Below, one piece after another: positions 45,006 through 55,672 of a DNA stretch of 64,000 nt. Below the pieces are notes generated by a model. It was not told where the DNA came from, did not search any database, and was given only the letters and a program-made list of their open reading frames with translations. This DNA comes from Pinirhizobacter soli (GTDB lineage: Bacteria; Pseudomonadota; Gammaproteobacteria; Xanthomonadales; Rhodanobacteraceae), in contig NZ_JADZLQ010000001.1 of the NCBI RefSeq assembly GCF_015905305.1, positions 620,001 through 684,000 of the forward strand, given 5' to 3'. The position numbers and the translations under genes are program-made. Positions within the stretch are counted from its first letter, which is position 1, and every line of letters begins with the position of its first letter.

Positions 45006-48000
45006 ATGCAAACATCTGTCCGTTGCGACACCCCTTCATTCGCACGTTCTCGCGGACTTGACGATGGAATTCCTGGCTCAGCGGGACGCAAGGCTTTTCA
45101 AGGCGTAGGCAACATACCGGCGGCGCGCCGCAACTATCCTGACAACGGCACTGGTGCTTCATCCGCGCGTCTTTTGGCGCGATTGGCAACAAGCCTTCCG
45201 AGCTGGCCGAGTGATCTGCGAATCGATCTGCAGGATGGGCGGGCAACACGAGCGATCGGCGCGTCGGGTGCAAAAAAGGTAGTGGCTATCCATGTGCGTG
45301 GTGATCGCTGCTTTTCGAACAATCCCGAAAGCACGCAGAAGAATAATCCGGGCATGGTTTTTACGAACTGCCTGCTGGGGCTTCTGGAAGATCACGAGCA
45401 AAGACAAGTGCTGGGCTTGCCGGAAGCGAACCCGCTACCCGTCGATGAGGTACTGGACGAAAAGCTAAGGCTCATGCTTGGTGGACAGTTACACCGTCTC
45501 TTGCAGAAAGACGTGGACATTTCACAATGGGCCCGTAGCGACGGATTGCGGTCGCTCGCAACGCAGGCCGTGATCGATCTTGGGCTGATCTTGTCGACCT
45601 TCGCCGCCATCACCGGTGTCAGTTGGGCAGGAGCGCCCACGATTGCAGATATTCAGGTACCGGGACTGCCCGTGGCCACTGCCGCGGGGGGCGGCCCCAT
45701 GGCAGCGATGCTCCTGATGGGGTCGGTCACGCTGGGTATGTTGGCCAAACTTTATCAGGCGCAGCATCAACAGCCGATGGATGCGAATGCCGCGCTTATC
45801 GAACTTTTGTTCGGCGATCGACTAGACGAAAAGCAGCGCGGTATTTTACTTGAGAAAGTCGGGCCCTACATGGCCAGCCTTACGCCGGCTTTATTGGTTA
45901 CGAACGTATACAAACGGCTGGACGCTTCGCCGCCAACGCAGGACGTCGAAACAACACTTCGGCGCTTGCCGGTGGGGGACTGGGCGCGGGCGGCCGAACA
46001 CAACTGTCACTCTTTCGACCCCGGTAGCATAGGCAGGCCCAGCGACATGGCTACTGCTTTTGAAATCTTTGCAAGCGCGCTCTGGGGTTCACAGGCCGGT
46101 TCCGGAAGGCCTGTCGCCGAACGCATCCTGAATGCCTTCGGCTTACAGGTGCCGGTGCGTGCGAGCTACACCGAGAAAAGTCATGTCAGGCAACTGAACT
46201 CGCTAAAAAATCAGTTGGAGAAGTCTGACGACAAAGCACAGAACCGCGAACTGAAGCGGGCTATCTGGAATATGGAGCACGACGCCGCCATGATCCGAGG
46301 CGCCTCGGCCGAAGAGATCGGAAAATTCCGTCAGCAGCGCGAACACCACGAGCGCAAGAATGAGCTGAGTAGCATGGGGCGCGATGGTTACGTTGAGAGA
46401 CATCGCTTGCACGATACGCAAAATACCGCGCGCGATCATAGAATTTCTCCTTCTGGCAAACCCGGTAGTAACTCCGTAATAACTGTCGATCCGCTCCATG
46501 CATCCACGTCATCGATAGCCATCCAATCGCATGACGCGAGGAAAAACGAAACGTCAGCGAGTGGCGTTCATCGGTATATGGTTAGCGGGCACCCCGATAT
46601 TTATCCGGGGGGTCTCGCTGGAGCGCTTACCGCCCCAGGCGAGCCGGTGTCATCCTTCGAAACGACATCGTCTATTTTCACGGGTGCAACTTCCGCGGCG
46701 CTGCGACCCAAGCCCATCAGCCCCCAGGCGGCCGCACCCGCAACACTAGTCAATGTGGCCCTGCTATCGGGTCGCGCCTACCAGCTTCGCATGCGCCAGA
46801 AGGCACTGGAGGAGGCTATCCCCGGATGGATGCTCGCCGAGCCGGCGGAGCAGGAAGAGGCAAGGAAAAGCCTGGCGGCCTATGCTGCGGTGCAACCCGC
46901 ATTGACCCAGTTGGAAAAAAACGTAGCGGCGCTACCCAATGACATGGCCGACTATCTGAAACAGCATATCCGTCTCCACTTTGGATTGGATGTCGACCCA
47001 CGCGAAGCCACGCTTCACTCACAGACCTGGCCTACCCAAGAGAACTGGAACATGGGCTCGCACCCTGTGCCGGCATATCACCCGCGCGCTCCGCAAAAGA
47101 CCAACGTCAGTCGCACCTTGTGGGAAGCTGCCCAGGGCAACTTTCAGGATGACGAAGGCTTGTCCGAATTTCGGCGTGGGAACTTGTCCGCACAACACGT
47201 GTCGATTTCCCAGGGTGCGGCCAACACCGCGGTCACCGGTCGGAGCATCCGTGAATGGACAACGCTCATTCGTCAGGAAGACCTCGGTAACGAGGCGCAG
47301 GTCCGTCTCGATAGACTCCTGGATTCAGCGAAGCCAACGTTGCTTGGCAGCTATCCGCTGGCACTGAAGGCAAGCCTGGATATGGCGGTGCTGAGTGATT
47401 TCCCCTCAAGTTCAGCGGAGCTGTTGCGAAAAGTCCTCGAAAAACCTCACGAGCGCCCGACAACGCTCTCGGGGCGCCAATGGCAGGTCAGTCCTCTACG
47501 GCTGTTCGGCACGGAGCTGGAAGCCTTTGTATTTCATACGGGCGGGCTCGGAGGTGATGGGCGGGGCGATACCCACGCCGATGGAGGCGTGCTCTATCTT
47601 CCCAATCAGTGCCTGAAGGCGTTCTCCTCCGCGACAGAGCTGGGGGATATCGTTGAAGAAAATATCGGTACGCCAAGCGGGCGCATACTTCTGGCAGAAC
47701 GCGCTCCACTGGATGTGCGGGAGTCATTCATTCGCAGGGCCGAAGTAGCCGCCGCATCAGGCGACATGCGCAACGGCCAGGTCGAACTGGGCCAAAGTCT
47801 CAAGGGCACCCTTTGGGATGCCATGTATGCCCGCGAGCAGGCATTTCGCAAGCGCAATCTCAAGACGCTTGTCAAACCCACCGCAGACGTCGATCGCGAT
47901 TCCACGATTGCGCAAAATATGGCCCTGTATCAGGCGGTCATGGGGATGATCAGTTCATTCAGCGGCCTGCCGCTCATAGGCCCGGCGTTCATCGGGCCCA

Positions 48001-51000
48001 ACCTGGCGGCATTCGCCAGTACCGCCATGGAATATACGCAGTTACGGCGGCAAGAAGGAAGCGAGGCCGCCGCCGAACTCTTGCCGGATCTGCTCGCTGG
48101 CCTGTTGTCGGCTGTCGATTTTGAACCCGAAGCACCCCCACGGAACGGGGTGCGTGGAGGAAAGACATCCGCGTTACCACGATACTTCAAGGTCCCCAAC
48201 GCGGAGCAAATGGGATTACCGCCCGTCGACGCAAATGGGCTAATGAAGGTGAATCAGCGAACGTACGCGCGCATGGACAACGACGATATCGTCGAAGTGG
48301 ACGCCAGTGAGCCCGAACGCCCGCGTCTTATGGCCCGGTGGCAAGAGGTGGCGGTACGTGGTCCTGAGTTGCTACGTGGAGCGGACGGCCGCTGGAGTCC
48401 GAAACCTGACAACGTCGATAGTCTGACTTCGGCGGAGCTTTTCAAGCGCATGCTCCCGGAAGGACAGGCCTCCTGGTCCAGCAAGCACATGCAAGATCTG
48501 ATCGATGACCTTAGCCTCGATCGGCCCACGCTGCGTGGGATATGGGATGGTGAATCGCCGTCAAGCCTGCTGTCCGAACATATGCAGCGATATCAGAATC
48601 TGCTCGACCTCGACGCGCTACCCGATGTGCTGAGCAACGATTTGTCCCCGGTTCCACAAAGCATGCAGGGTGTTATCGCGCAGGCCCTGGCAGACCGGAG
48701 CGGACATCCTCTCGAGGTGTACATCTCCAACGGCAATGGCGCACCGGTTCTGAAAGTACGCTACGAGCCGACTGCGACAACCGTGGCCAATGCTTCGCCG
48801 GTAAAGGTCCTGCACAGAGCAGGCACTGAATACGTCCCCCTGGCTGCTGGCGCCGGGAATCAGAACGTCCCAAACCGGCTCTCCTTGTTCGATGCCGTCA
48901 TCGACGCATTACCGACGTTTGGGGTTAACGAAAGTCTGCAGGGGGCGAAACAGAAGCCGGTACGCCGAGGCCAGGCGGTGACCGAGGTCATCAGCCACAT
49001 CAAGAAGAAGCGCGCGACGTTCCAGAATATGTGCTTGCGGCAAGTCTCTACCGGAGCGGCGTCTATGGACGCGTCGACCGGCAGGCCATCGCAGGTACTG
49101 CGCGTCTTTCCTTCGATTCCCGCGGATCTGTTGCAACGAGTATCCGCCGAACTGGACGGCGCTGGCGGCACTGCAGGGCCATTTGATAGCGGAAAAGCGG
49201 GGAGTGTCGTGGCCGATCAGTACGCCAAGGCAAGGCGTCATGATGTTCTGTTCCGGTTGCAGAACGGCCCTCATACGAAGCATAGCGAAGCGGCCTACCT
49301 CAATATTCTCGTTAACGATCCGGCATGGCCGAGGAATTTGGCGGTGGAAGTCATTCCCGCCGCTGTAGCGATGAATGATGGCTCCTTGTATCGGATTAAG
49401 AATAAATCCACCCATCTCTATGGCGACGTCTCCAAGGAATCCCGGCGGTTACAGCTATACAGGCGCCCGGATGGCACTTACGCGCCTATCGCGAGCGACG
49501 GGCCCGAACGGGGCAGTGTTCCTGTTTTCGCCGGTGGCGCGCCCGACGATCTGGGTAGTGCGGTGCTTCAAGCCATGACATCCGACGAGCGCAGCGCCTG
49601 GACTTCCGTCCATGAAAGACGCGACGTCAATGGCTGGGTAGCCGCGCGCGCGCGTCGCCTCGATAGCGGAACGCTCGATGCCAGGATGGGGCAGGAGTCG
49701 ACGGCATTGAAACCGATCATGCTGTCCGGTATCACGCCGGACTCGATTTCGCTAAACGACCGGCAGTTGGGTCAGGACGGCACGTATGAAGTGAATGGGA
49801 AAATCTATCTTCGTGCCTATGATCAAACCTATCGTTTGAAGGCGGAATCCGACCGCGCCGGGCATTACCGGGTGATTTCCTCCGGCTCACCGGAAAGCCT
49901 GTCTCCATCCTCCACTTATTCAGGGTTGGATTTCGCACCATTGATTGGGCGCGACCAACATGGCGTCTGGAGGCTGGATACGAAAGACCGCCTGTGGACG
50001 TTTCATAAGTTGGGTTCCATTACGCAGGGCGTGGATACCACCCAGGCGCGTGCCGTGCTGGATATCACGGGTGTATCCGCAAAGCAGCTCAAGGACATTC
50101 AGCTCGGCAAGAGAACGCCGTCGCCCGAGCTTGACGATGCGATCACCCGGGCTCGCATGCGCAGCGTCATTGCGCGCCTGTCGCGCGATGCCGATCATTT
50201 CAACGAGCTGCAAGACCCCACGCCCGTCCTTGCAATGCTGACGAAATTGGACGGTTGGCCCAAGGACACCGCCATCGAGGTGTCCGATCAGGATGGCCAT
50301 GTCACCGTATACGGCCAACCAGGCACCACGAAGGCCGTCCGCGTGGCGCTGGACGACTTGCAATCGCCAGTGCTGGAAAGCCTTGGCGATCTGTTCGGTA
50401 CGGCTTTCATGGGCAGCATCATTAAGGAGCCCACCACGCCTTCCCTCCTAGACAAGCTAGGCAAGCAGTTGAGCAAGATGGCCGGAAAGTACCCGAACAC
50501 GCTTCTTCTTACCTGGTATGGCCAATCGGAAGAGCCTCAATCCATGCTCGAGCTCCAGTTGATGCGCGCATCCCCGGGGCTGACACGACGTGCCGCCGAG
50601 CAGATCCTCCTCGACGCGAAAATTACTCGCAAAGCCGACCTGATGCCGAACGGCCGGCTGGCCAGCAACGTAAAAAAGCGCTCGCTCGATGCGTCGGAGA
50701 TGACGCGTGCCCAACGCCTGGCCGAGGCAGTGCGAACGGGGCGCGTCGTTGCGGCGAGCGAAAGAAGCATCGTCGTGGACTTGTTGGACCGTCTACCAGG
50801 ATGGGAGGCCGATCTGGCCGTGAATGCCGACGGCGATATGGCGTTGTACCAGGGCGACGGGTCACGGCTTATTCGTGGCGATGGCGACGGATATCAGGTT
50901 CTCGGTTCGAACATGCGCGTACTGAACGAGGCTGGTGATATCTATGCAGCCATCTGGTTCGCCCTGACGCCGGCCGACCGCGAGAAACTTGGGCCGGACG

Positions 51001-51980
51001 CTACCAATGCCGATGCCCTGAGGGGGGCAGTATGGAAACAAGCGGAACAGGACAAGGCTATTTTCCAGCGTCACCGCGAGACTGCGGATGAAGCAGACGG
51101 CGCTGTAGCGAGCTTGTGTCGCGTGCGCCGAATGCTAGGCGCAGCAGATGGCTGCCCGTCAGGCGCCGCTGACGCCATTTCTCCGGAAGCATACGATGCG
51201 AAAAGTGTGGTCGCGGCTGCTCAGGCGTCCATAGTCACCCCCCCAAGGCAGCGGCCCTCTTCTTCGTCGTCTTCGACCTCCGGAAGTTCCGTTCGCAGTC
51301 AAAATGTAGGAAATAGCAACTTTGCCGCGATTGTCGTCGCCGACGCTATCAAGCTGCCTGGCCGTCCTGACACAGTGATGTTCGAAAAGATCGCGGACAC
51401 ATACACGGCGATACAGCAAAATGCACTCGCGAGTCGAAGCAGTGGCGCTAAAGAGAGTCCGGCTTACCTCATTTTTGCTTCTAACTACGACGATAAGAAG
51501 TTTGCCAAGCCTAAGGAGGGAGAGACCCTCTTCCAACAGGTGGTTCGCCTCAACAATGAAGGCGGCATGGAAGTTGAAGGGCGTCATTTCAAATACCACG
51601 TAAAGGTCGCAAAAGAAAAACCAGCAAAGAACAGACCGTCGGATACAAAAGCGGCGCCTCGTGAACAGAACCAGGTTCCAAAAGACATACTGGCCCTGGA
51701 CAGGCCGTCCGATACGGAAGCGGCGCTTCTTGAATATGTGGTTGCCCAAATGGAGGTATACGTAGGCTCGAAATTTAAAGCACCCAATGCCGACTTGAGC
51801 GGCAAGTTGATTATTTACACCGAGTTGACACCGTGCGCCTCTTGCCAGAACATCCTCGGACAATTCAAGAGTTACTTCCCGAACATTGAATTGGGGGTCT
51901 ATTTTTCCTTCAAGGGTGACCGCGAGCGAAGCCGTACGCCGCTGGCTCAGGCCGACATACACCAGTGGAAACAATCATGA
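45006..51980 (+). CDS. giant (2324-aa) toxin/effector with C-terminal deaminase domain (island gene C)
   Basis: There is no Sec signal and no Rhs or haemagglutinin repeats. Two hydrophobic helical stretches (about 181-250 and 972-1012) could insert into a membrane. A module of the type L-x2-W-P-x4-(A/I)-x-(V/E) recurs near residues 63, 1436, 1746 and 1926, followed by beta-rich text and AAIWFALT-type helices. This reminds me of the large Pseudomonas proteins labelled DUF6543/NEL. After a Ser-rich linker (about 2085) comes the deaminase: Asp2236-x-Glu2238 and Pro2276-Cys-Ala-Ser-Cys2280, close to the BURPS668_1122-type toxin deaminases. The start ATG at 45006 has GAGGTG before it. It overlaps the probable immunity gene. 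Confidence 0.8.
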   Translation: MQTSVRCDTPSFARSRGLDDGIPGSAGRKAFQGVGNIPAARRNYPDNGTGASSARLLARLATSLPSWPSDLRIDLQDGRATRAIGASGAKKVVAIHVRGDRCFSNNPESTQKNNPGMVFTNCLLGLLEDHEQRQVLGLPEANPLPVDEVLDEKLRLMLGGQLHRLLQKDVDISQWARSDGLRSLATQAVIDLGLILSTFAAITGVSWAGAPTIADIQVPGLPVATAAGGGPMAAMLLMGSVTLGMLAKLYQAQHQQPMDANAALIELLFGDRLDEKQRGILLEKVGPYMASLTPALLVTNVYKRLDASPPTQDVETTLRRLPVGDWARAAEHNCHSFDPGSIGRPSDMATAFEIFASALWGSQAGSGRPVAERILNAFGLQVPVRASYTEKSHVRQLNSLKNQLEKSDDKAQNRELKRAIWNMEHDAAMIRGASAEEIGKFRQQREHHERKNELSSMGRDGYVERHRLHDTQNTARDHRISPSGKPGSNSVITVDPLHASTSSIAIQSHDARKNETSASGVHRYMVSGHPDIYPGGLAGALTAPGEPVSSFETTSSIFTGATSAALRPKPISPQAAAPATLVNVALLSGRAYQLRMRQKALEEAIPGWMLAEPAEQEEARKSLAAYAAVQPALTQLEKNVAALPNDMADYLKQHIRLHFGLDVDPREATLHSQTWPTQENWNMGSHPVPAYHPRAPQKTNVSRTLWEAAQGNFQDDEGLSEFRRGNLSAQHVSISQGAANTAVTGRSIREWTTLIRQEDLGNEAQVRLDRLLDSAKPTLLGSYPLALKASLDMAVLSDFPSSSAELLRKVLEKPHERPTTLSGRQWQVSPLRLFGTELEAFVFHTGGLGGDGRGDTHADGGVLYLPNQCLKAFSSATELGDIVEENIGTPSGRILLAERAPLDVRESFIRRAEVAAASGDMRNGQVELGQSLKGTLWDAMYAREQAFRKRNLKTLVKPTADVDRDSTIAQNMALYQAVMGMISSFSGLPLIGPAFIGPNLAAFASTAMEYTQLRRQEGSEAAAELLPDLLAGLLSAVDFEPEAPPRNGVRGGKTSALPRYFKVPNAEQMGLPPVDANGLMKVNQRTYARMDNDDIVEVDASEPERPRLMARWQEVAVRGPELLRGADGRWSPKPDNVDSLTSAELFKRMLPEGQASWSSKHMQDLIDDLSLDRPTLRGIWDGESPSSLLSEHMQRYQNLLDLDALPDVLSNDLSPVPQSMQGVIAQALADRSGHPLEVYISNGNGAPVLKVRYEPTATTVANASPVKVLHRAGTEYVPLAAGAGNQNVPNRLSLFDAVIDALPTFGVNESLQGAKQKPVRRGQAVTEVISHIKKKRATFQNMCLRQVSTGAASMDASTGRPSQVLRVFPSIPADLLQRVSAELDGAGGTAGPFDSGKAGSVVADQYAKARRHDVLFRLQNGPHTKHSEAAYLNILVNDPAWPRNLAVEVIPAAVAMNDGSLYRIKNKSTHLYGDVSKESRRLQLYRRPDGTYAPIASDGPERGSVPVFAGGAPDDLGSAVLQAMTSDERSAWTSVHERRDVNGWVAARARRLDSGTLDARMGQESTALKPIMLSGITPDSISLNDRQLGQDGTYEVNGKIYLRAYDQTYRLKAESDRAGHYRVISSGSPESLSPSSTYSGLDFAPLIGRDQHGVWRLDTKDRLWTFHKLGSITQGVDTTQARAVLDITGVSAKQLKDIQLGKRTPSPELDDAITRARMRSVIARLSRDADHFNELQDPTPVLAMLTKLDGWPKDTAIEVSDQDGHVTVYGQPGTTKAVRVALDDLQSPVLESLGDLFGTAFMGSIIKEPTTPSLLDKLGKQLSKMAGKYPNTLLLTWYGQSEEPQSMLELQLMRASPGLTRRAAEQILLDAKITRKADLMPNGRLASNVKKRSLDASEMTRAQRLAEAVRTGRVVAASERSIVVDLLDRLPGWEADLAVNADGDMALYQGDGSRLIRGDGDGYQVLGSNMRVLNEAGDIYAAIWFALTPADREKLGPDATNADALRGAVWKQAEQDKAIFQRHRETADEADGAVASLCRVRRMLGAADGCPSGAADAISPEAYDAKSVVAAAQASIVTPPRQRPSSSSSSTSGSSVRSQNVGNSNFAAIVVADAIKLPGRPDTVMFEKIADTYTAIQQNALASRSSGAKESPAYLIFASNYDDKKFAKPKEGETLFQQVVRLNNEGGMEVEGRHFKYHVKVAKEKPAKNRPSDTKAAPREQNQVPKDILALDRPSDTEAALLEYVVAQMEVYVGSKFKAPNADLSGKLIIYTELTPCASCQNILGQFKSYFPNIELGVYFSFKGDRERSRTPLAQADIHQWKQS
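51597..51734 (+). repeat. 69-bp in-frame tandem duplication over the deaminase catalytic motif
   Basis: Copies 51597-51665 and 51666-51734 encode 23 residues each. The 33 bases around RPSDT are nearly identical. The first copy reads RPSDTKAAPRE, the second RPSDTEAALLE, so only the second has the catalytic Glu. Confidence 0.85.
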
Positions 51981-52558
51981 CGATCAATTACACGACCATC
52001 GCCATGCGTCCGGTACTCTATCCAGGGGTTAAACCTGAAGAAGCGCAGTGGAACTCTATCGCTCACCTGCTCGATGACGCTGAAGCATGGGTAGCCCCCG
52101 GAAAGCTGAAAGGCATGGCGGATCATGAGATTCTCCACGCGTGGCACAAGGTATGCCCGAATCATGAAGTCCCTCCCGCGTTAGCAGAATTTCTGTATCG
52201 CGCTGGAAAGGATGCGCCGTTCATCAATAGCGATTTTGAAGACAGCTATCGTCCGGAGCATTACGAAGTCAATCGTGACTTCGCGGACAGGTTTCTGAGT
52301 GAGTTCCCATCAGGCGATGCATCCACGGTTTTGCACCGCCATGGGGAAGATGGCAAGCCATCTTCATCCGTTGTTGTCATCGCATGCAACGTCCAGGGGC
52401 AGGACTATTACTGCGTAGACGTAGCAGACAACGATCCGACGGTTTTTTGGATCCATAACGATCATGGCGATTTGAAGGAAGAAGCAACGACCATGCTCGA
52501 TTTTCTTAGGTTGGAGCTGATCAACTACTGGCTGAAGGTTCAATCAAGCGGTGTATAG
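51977..52558 (+). CDS. probable immunity protein to the giant deaminase toxin (island gene D)
   Basis: A 193-residue soluble acidic protein. The start overlaps the toxin stop (ATGA), the usual coupling of toxin and immunity genes. The second half (SSSVVVIACNVQGQDYYCVDV, split by a loop, then DPTVFWIHNDHGD and MLDFLRLEL) has the rhythm of SUKH (SMI1/KNR4-like) immunity proteins, which often pair with deaminase toxins. This assignment is by pattern only. The N-terminal half (DDAEAWVAPGKLKGMADHEILHAW) is unrecognised. It would bind and block the C-terminal deaminase in the producer. Confidence 0.65.
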   Translation: MTINYTTIAMRPVLYPGVKPEEAQWNSIAHLLDDAEAWVAPGKLKGMADHEILHAWHKVCPNHEVPPALAEFLYRAGKDAPFINSDFEDSYRPEHYEVNRDFADRFLSEFPSGDASTVLHRHGEDGKPSSSVVVIACNVQGQDYYCVDVADNDPTVFWIHNDHGDLKEEATTMLDFLRLELINYWLKVQSSGV

Positions 52559-52602
52559 ATGCGAACCATCGTCGGCCGCATGTTGGGCTCTAAGGACCAC
52601 AG

Positions 52603-52636
52603 AAATGCTTCCAAACCGCCGGTTAACCGGCGGTTT
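52603..52636 (+). repeat. right 34-bp direct repeat of the effector island
   Basis: A copy of 42121-42154 with one mismatch. It keeps the 10-bp hairpin stem, but GGATTC replaces the T-run, so terminator function is reduced. It is followed directly by decayed gene fragments. Confidence 0.85.
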
Positions 52637-52642
52637 GGATTC

Positions 52643-52691
52643 TGAGCCGTACAGCACGGACTTGACGGGAAACTACGAATTCGAGATGCGA
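52643..52691 (+). pseudogene. fragment of a gene A relative
   Basis: Encodes SEPYSTDLTGNYEFE, aligning to TEPYRTNSTRNYEFE in gene A (DNA 42415-42463). About 254 bases that separate the repeat from this segment on the left are missing here. The reading frame then continues into antisense sequence of the next fragment. Confidence 0.75.
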
Positions 52692-52696
52692 ATTAG

Positions 52697-52762
52697 GTCA
52701 CAGGAGCTGTCGCTGTCGGTATTGAGTGAATAGTCCAGCACAACGGCAGCGCCGTGCGAGAT
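52697..52762 (-). pseudogene. inverted fragment of a gene B relative (3' end)
   Basis: The minus strand encodes ISHGAAVVLDYSLNTDSDSS, matching ISHGAPVVLDYSLDTDSESS at the C-terminus of gene B (DNA near 44835-44890). Stops lie just upstream, so only the tail remains. It is in the opposite orientation to the intact gene. Confidence 0.8.
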
Positions 52763-52784
52763 CACTCCCTGGACGGCGCCTGAG

Positions 52785-54182
52785 TTATCCGCCTCCGCCA
52801 CCACCCTCGCGAATGCCACCCTTGGTCAGGGCAAGGGGATCGAGCAATTCCTTTAACGCCTCACGTGTCAGTCCGGTCGTCTGCTCGGCGACGTCCAGGA
52901 TGGGTCTTCCCTCCTTGTACGCCTGCTTGGCGGTCGCTGCGCCCTTTTCATAACCGATCACCGGGTTGAGCGCGGTGACCAGGATGGGGTTCCGATCCAG
53001 CGCCAGCTTGATCCGCTCCCGGTTCACGGTGAAACCCGCGATCGCCTTGTCCGCGAGCAGACGCGATACATTGGCCAGCAGCTGGATCGACTGCAGCAGG
53101 TTATAGGCGATCACCGGCAGCATCACATTCAACTGGAAGTTGCCTGACTGTCCGCCGATGGTGATCGTGGCATCGTTGCCGATCACCTGGGCCGCCACCA
53201 TCGCCGTGGCTTCAGGGATCACTGGATTGACCTTGCCGGGCATGATGGAAGACCCGGGCTGCAGCGCCGGCAGTTCGATCTCGCCAAGGCCGGCCAGGGG
53301 ACCTGAATTCATCCAGCGAAGATCATTGGCGATCTTCATCAGCGACACGGCCAATGTCTTCAACTGGCCGGAGAGCTCCACCGCGGCGTCCTGCGAGGAC
53401 ATGCCCTCGTAGAAATTCGTCGACGATTCGAACTTCACGCCGGTCAGCCGTTTCAATTCCAACGCCACAGCGGGCCCGAACTTAGGATCGGCATTGATGC
53501 CAGTCCCAACGGCACTGCCACCTTGCGGCAGGCGGCGCACTCGCACAAGCGTGTCGCCGATGCGTTCCCGGGCGAATGCCACCTGGGCCGACCAGCCGGA
53601 CAGTTCCTGCCCGAAGGTCACAGGCATGGCGTCCATCAGGTGCGTGCGTCCTGTCTTGGCCACGTTGCGAAGTTCGCGGGCGCGCTTGTCGATGATTTTT
53701 TGCAGATGCGCCAGCGACGGCAGCAGCCGTTCGTGCACTGTGAGTGCGGCGCTCACAAGAATCGCCGTAGGAATCACGTCGTTGGAGCTCTGCCCGTAAT
53801 TGACGTGGTCATTCGCGTGCACCGGCGTACCTGCCTTGGCAGCGATATGGGCAATCACCTCGTTGGCGTTCATGTTAGAACTGGTGCCCGAGCCCGTCTG
53901 GAATACGTCGATCGGGAAGTGCGCGTCGTACTGGCCAGCAGCCACCGCCTCGGCGGCCTCGCGGATCGCCTTCACCTGCTTTTTCTTGAGATATCCCAGC
54001 TTGCCGTTGGCCTCGGCGGCAGCCGCCTTGACCAGGCCCAGGGCACGGATGAACTCCCGGGGCATGGGCAGGCCCGAAATGGGGAAATTGTCGACGGCAC
54101 GCTGGGTCTGGGCGCCATAGAGCGCATCGGCCGGGACGTTCAGCTCGCCCATGCTGTCGCGTTCGGTGCGGAACTTGGTCAT
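52785..54182 (-). CDS. fumC: fumarate hydratase class II
   Basis: A 465-residue FumC of the aspartase/fumarase superfamily. The N-terminus has the ERDSMGELNVP pattern of this class. GQSSNDVIPTAI and TGRTHLMDAMP are the conserved regions C1/C2, and GSSIMPGKVNP (about 320) holds the catalytic Ser loop. It interconverts fumarate and malate in the TCA cycle without an iron-sulfur cluster. The Gly-rich end (REGGGGGG) is unusual but short. The start at 54182 has an AGGA about nine bases upstream. It marks the return to core DNA right of the island and is divergent from purB. Confidence 0.96.
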   Translation of the reverse strand: MTKFRTERDSMGELNVPADALYGAQTQRAVDNFPISGLPMPREFIRALGLVKAAAAEANGKLGYLKKKQVKAIREAAEAVAAGQYDAHFPIDVFQTGSGTSSNMNANEVIAHIAAKAGTPVHANDHVNYGQSSNDVIPTAILVSAALTVHERLLPSLAHLQKIIDKRARELRNVAKTGRTHLMDAMPVTFGQELSGWSAQVAFARERIGDTLVRVRRLPQGGSAVGTGINADPKFGPAVALELKRLTGVKFESSTNFYEGMSSQDAAVELSGQLKTLAVSLMKIANDLRWMNSGPLAGLGEIELPALQPGSSIMPGKVNPVIPEATAMVAAQVIGNDATITIGGQSGNFQLNVMLPVIAYNLLQSIQLLANVSRLLADKAIAGFTVNRERIKLALDRNPILVTALNPVIGYEKGAATAKQAYKEGRPILDVAEQTTGLTREALKELLDPLALTKGGIREGGGGGG

Positions 54183-54265
54183 ACGGGGCATTCCTGAAGA
54201 TGGGACCAGGCCTTGAGTATAGGCAGGGCCCAGGCTAAAGCCGCGTGGAGGCAGCACGGGTATAA

Positions 54266-55669
<1,404 letters not shown>

Positions 55670-55672
55670 CGG

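Noticed and set aside
52551-52733. A 60-codon open frame after the immunity gene
   Set aside because: It is a chimera of a gene A fragment and antisense of a gene B fragment, not a functional gene.
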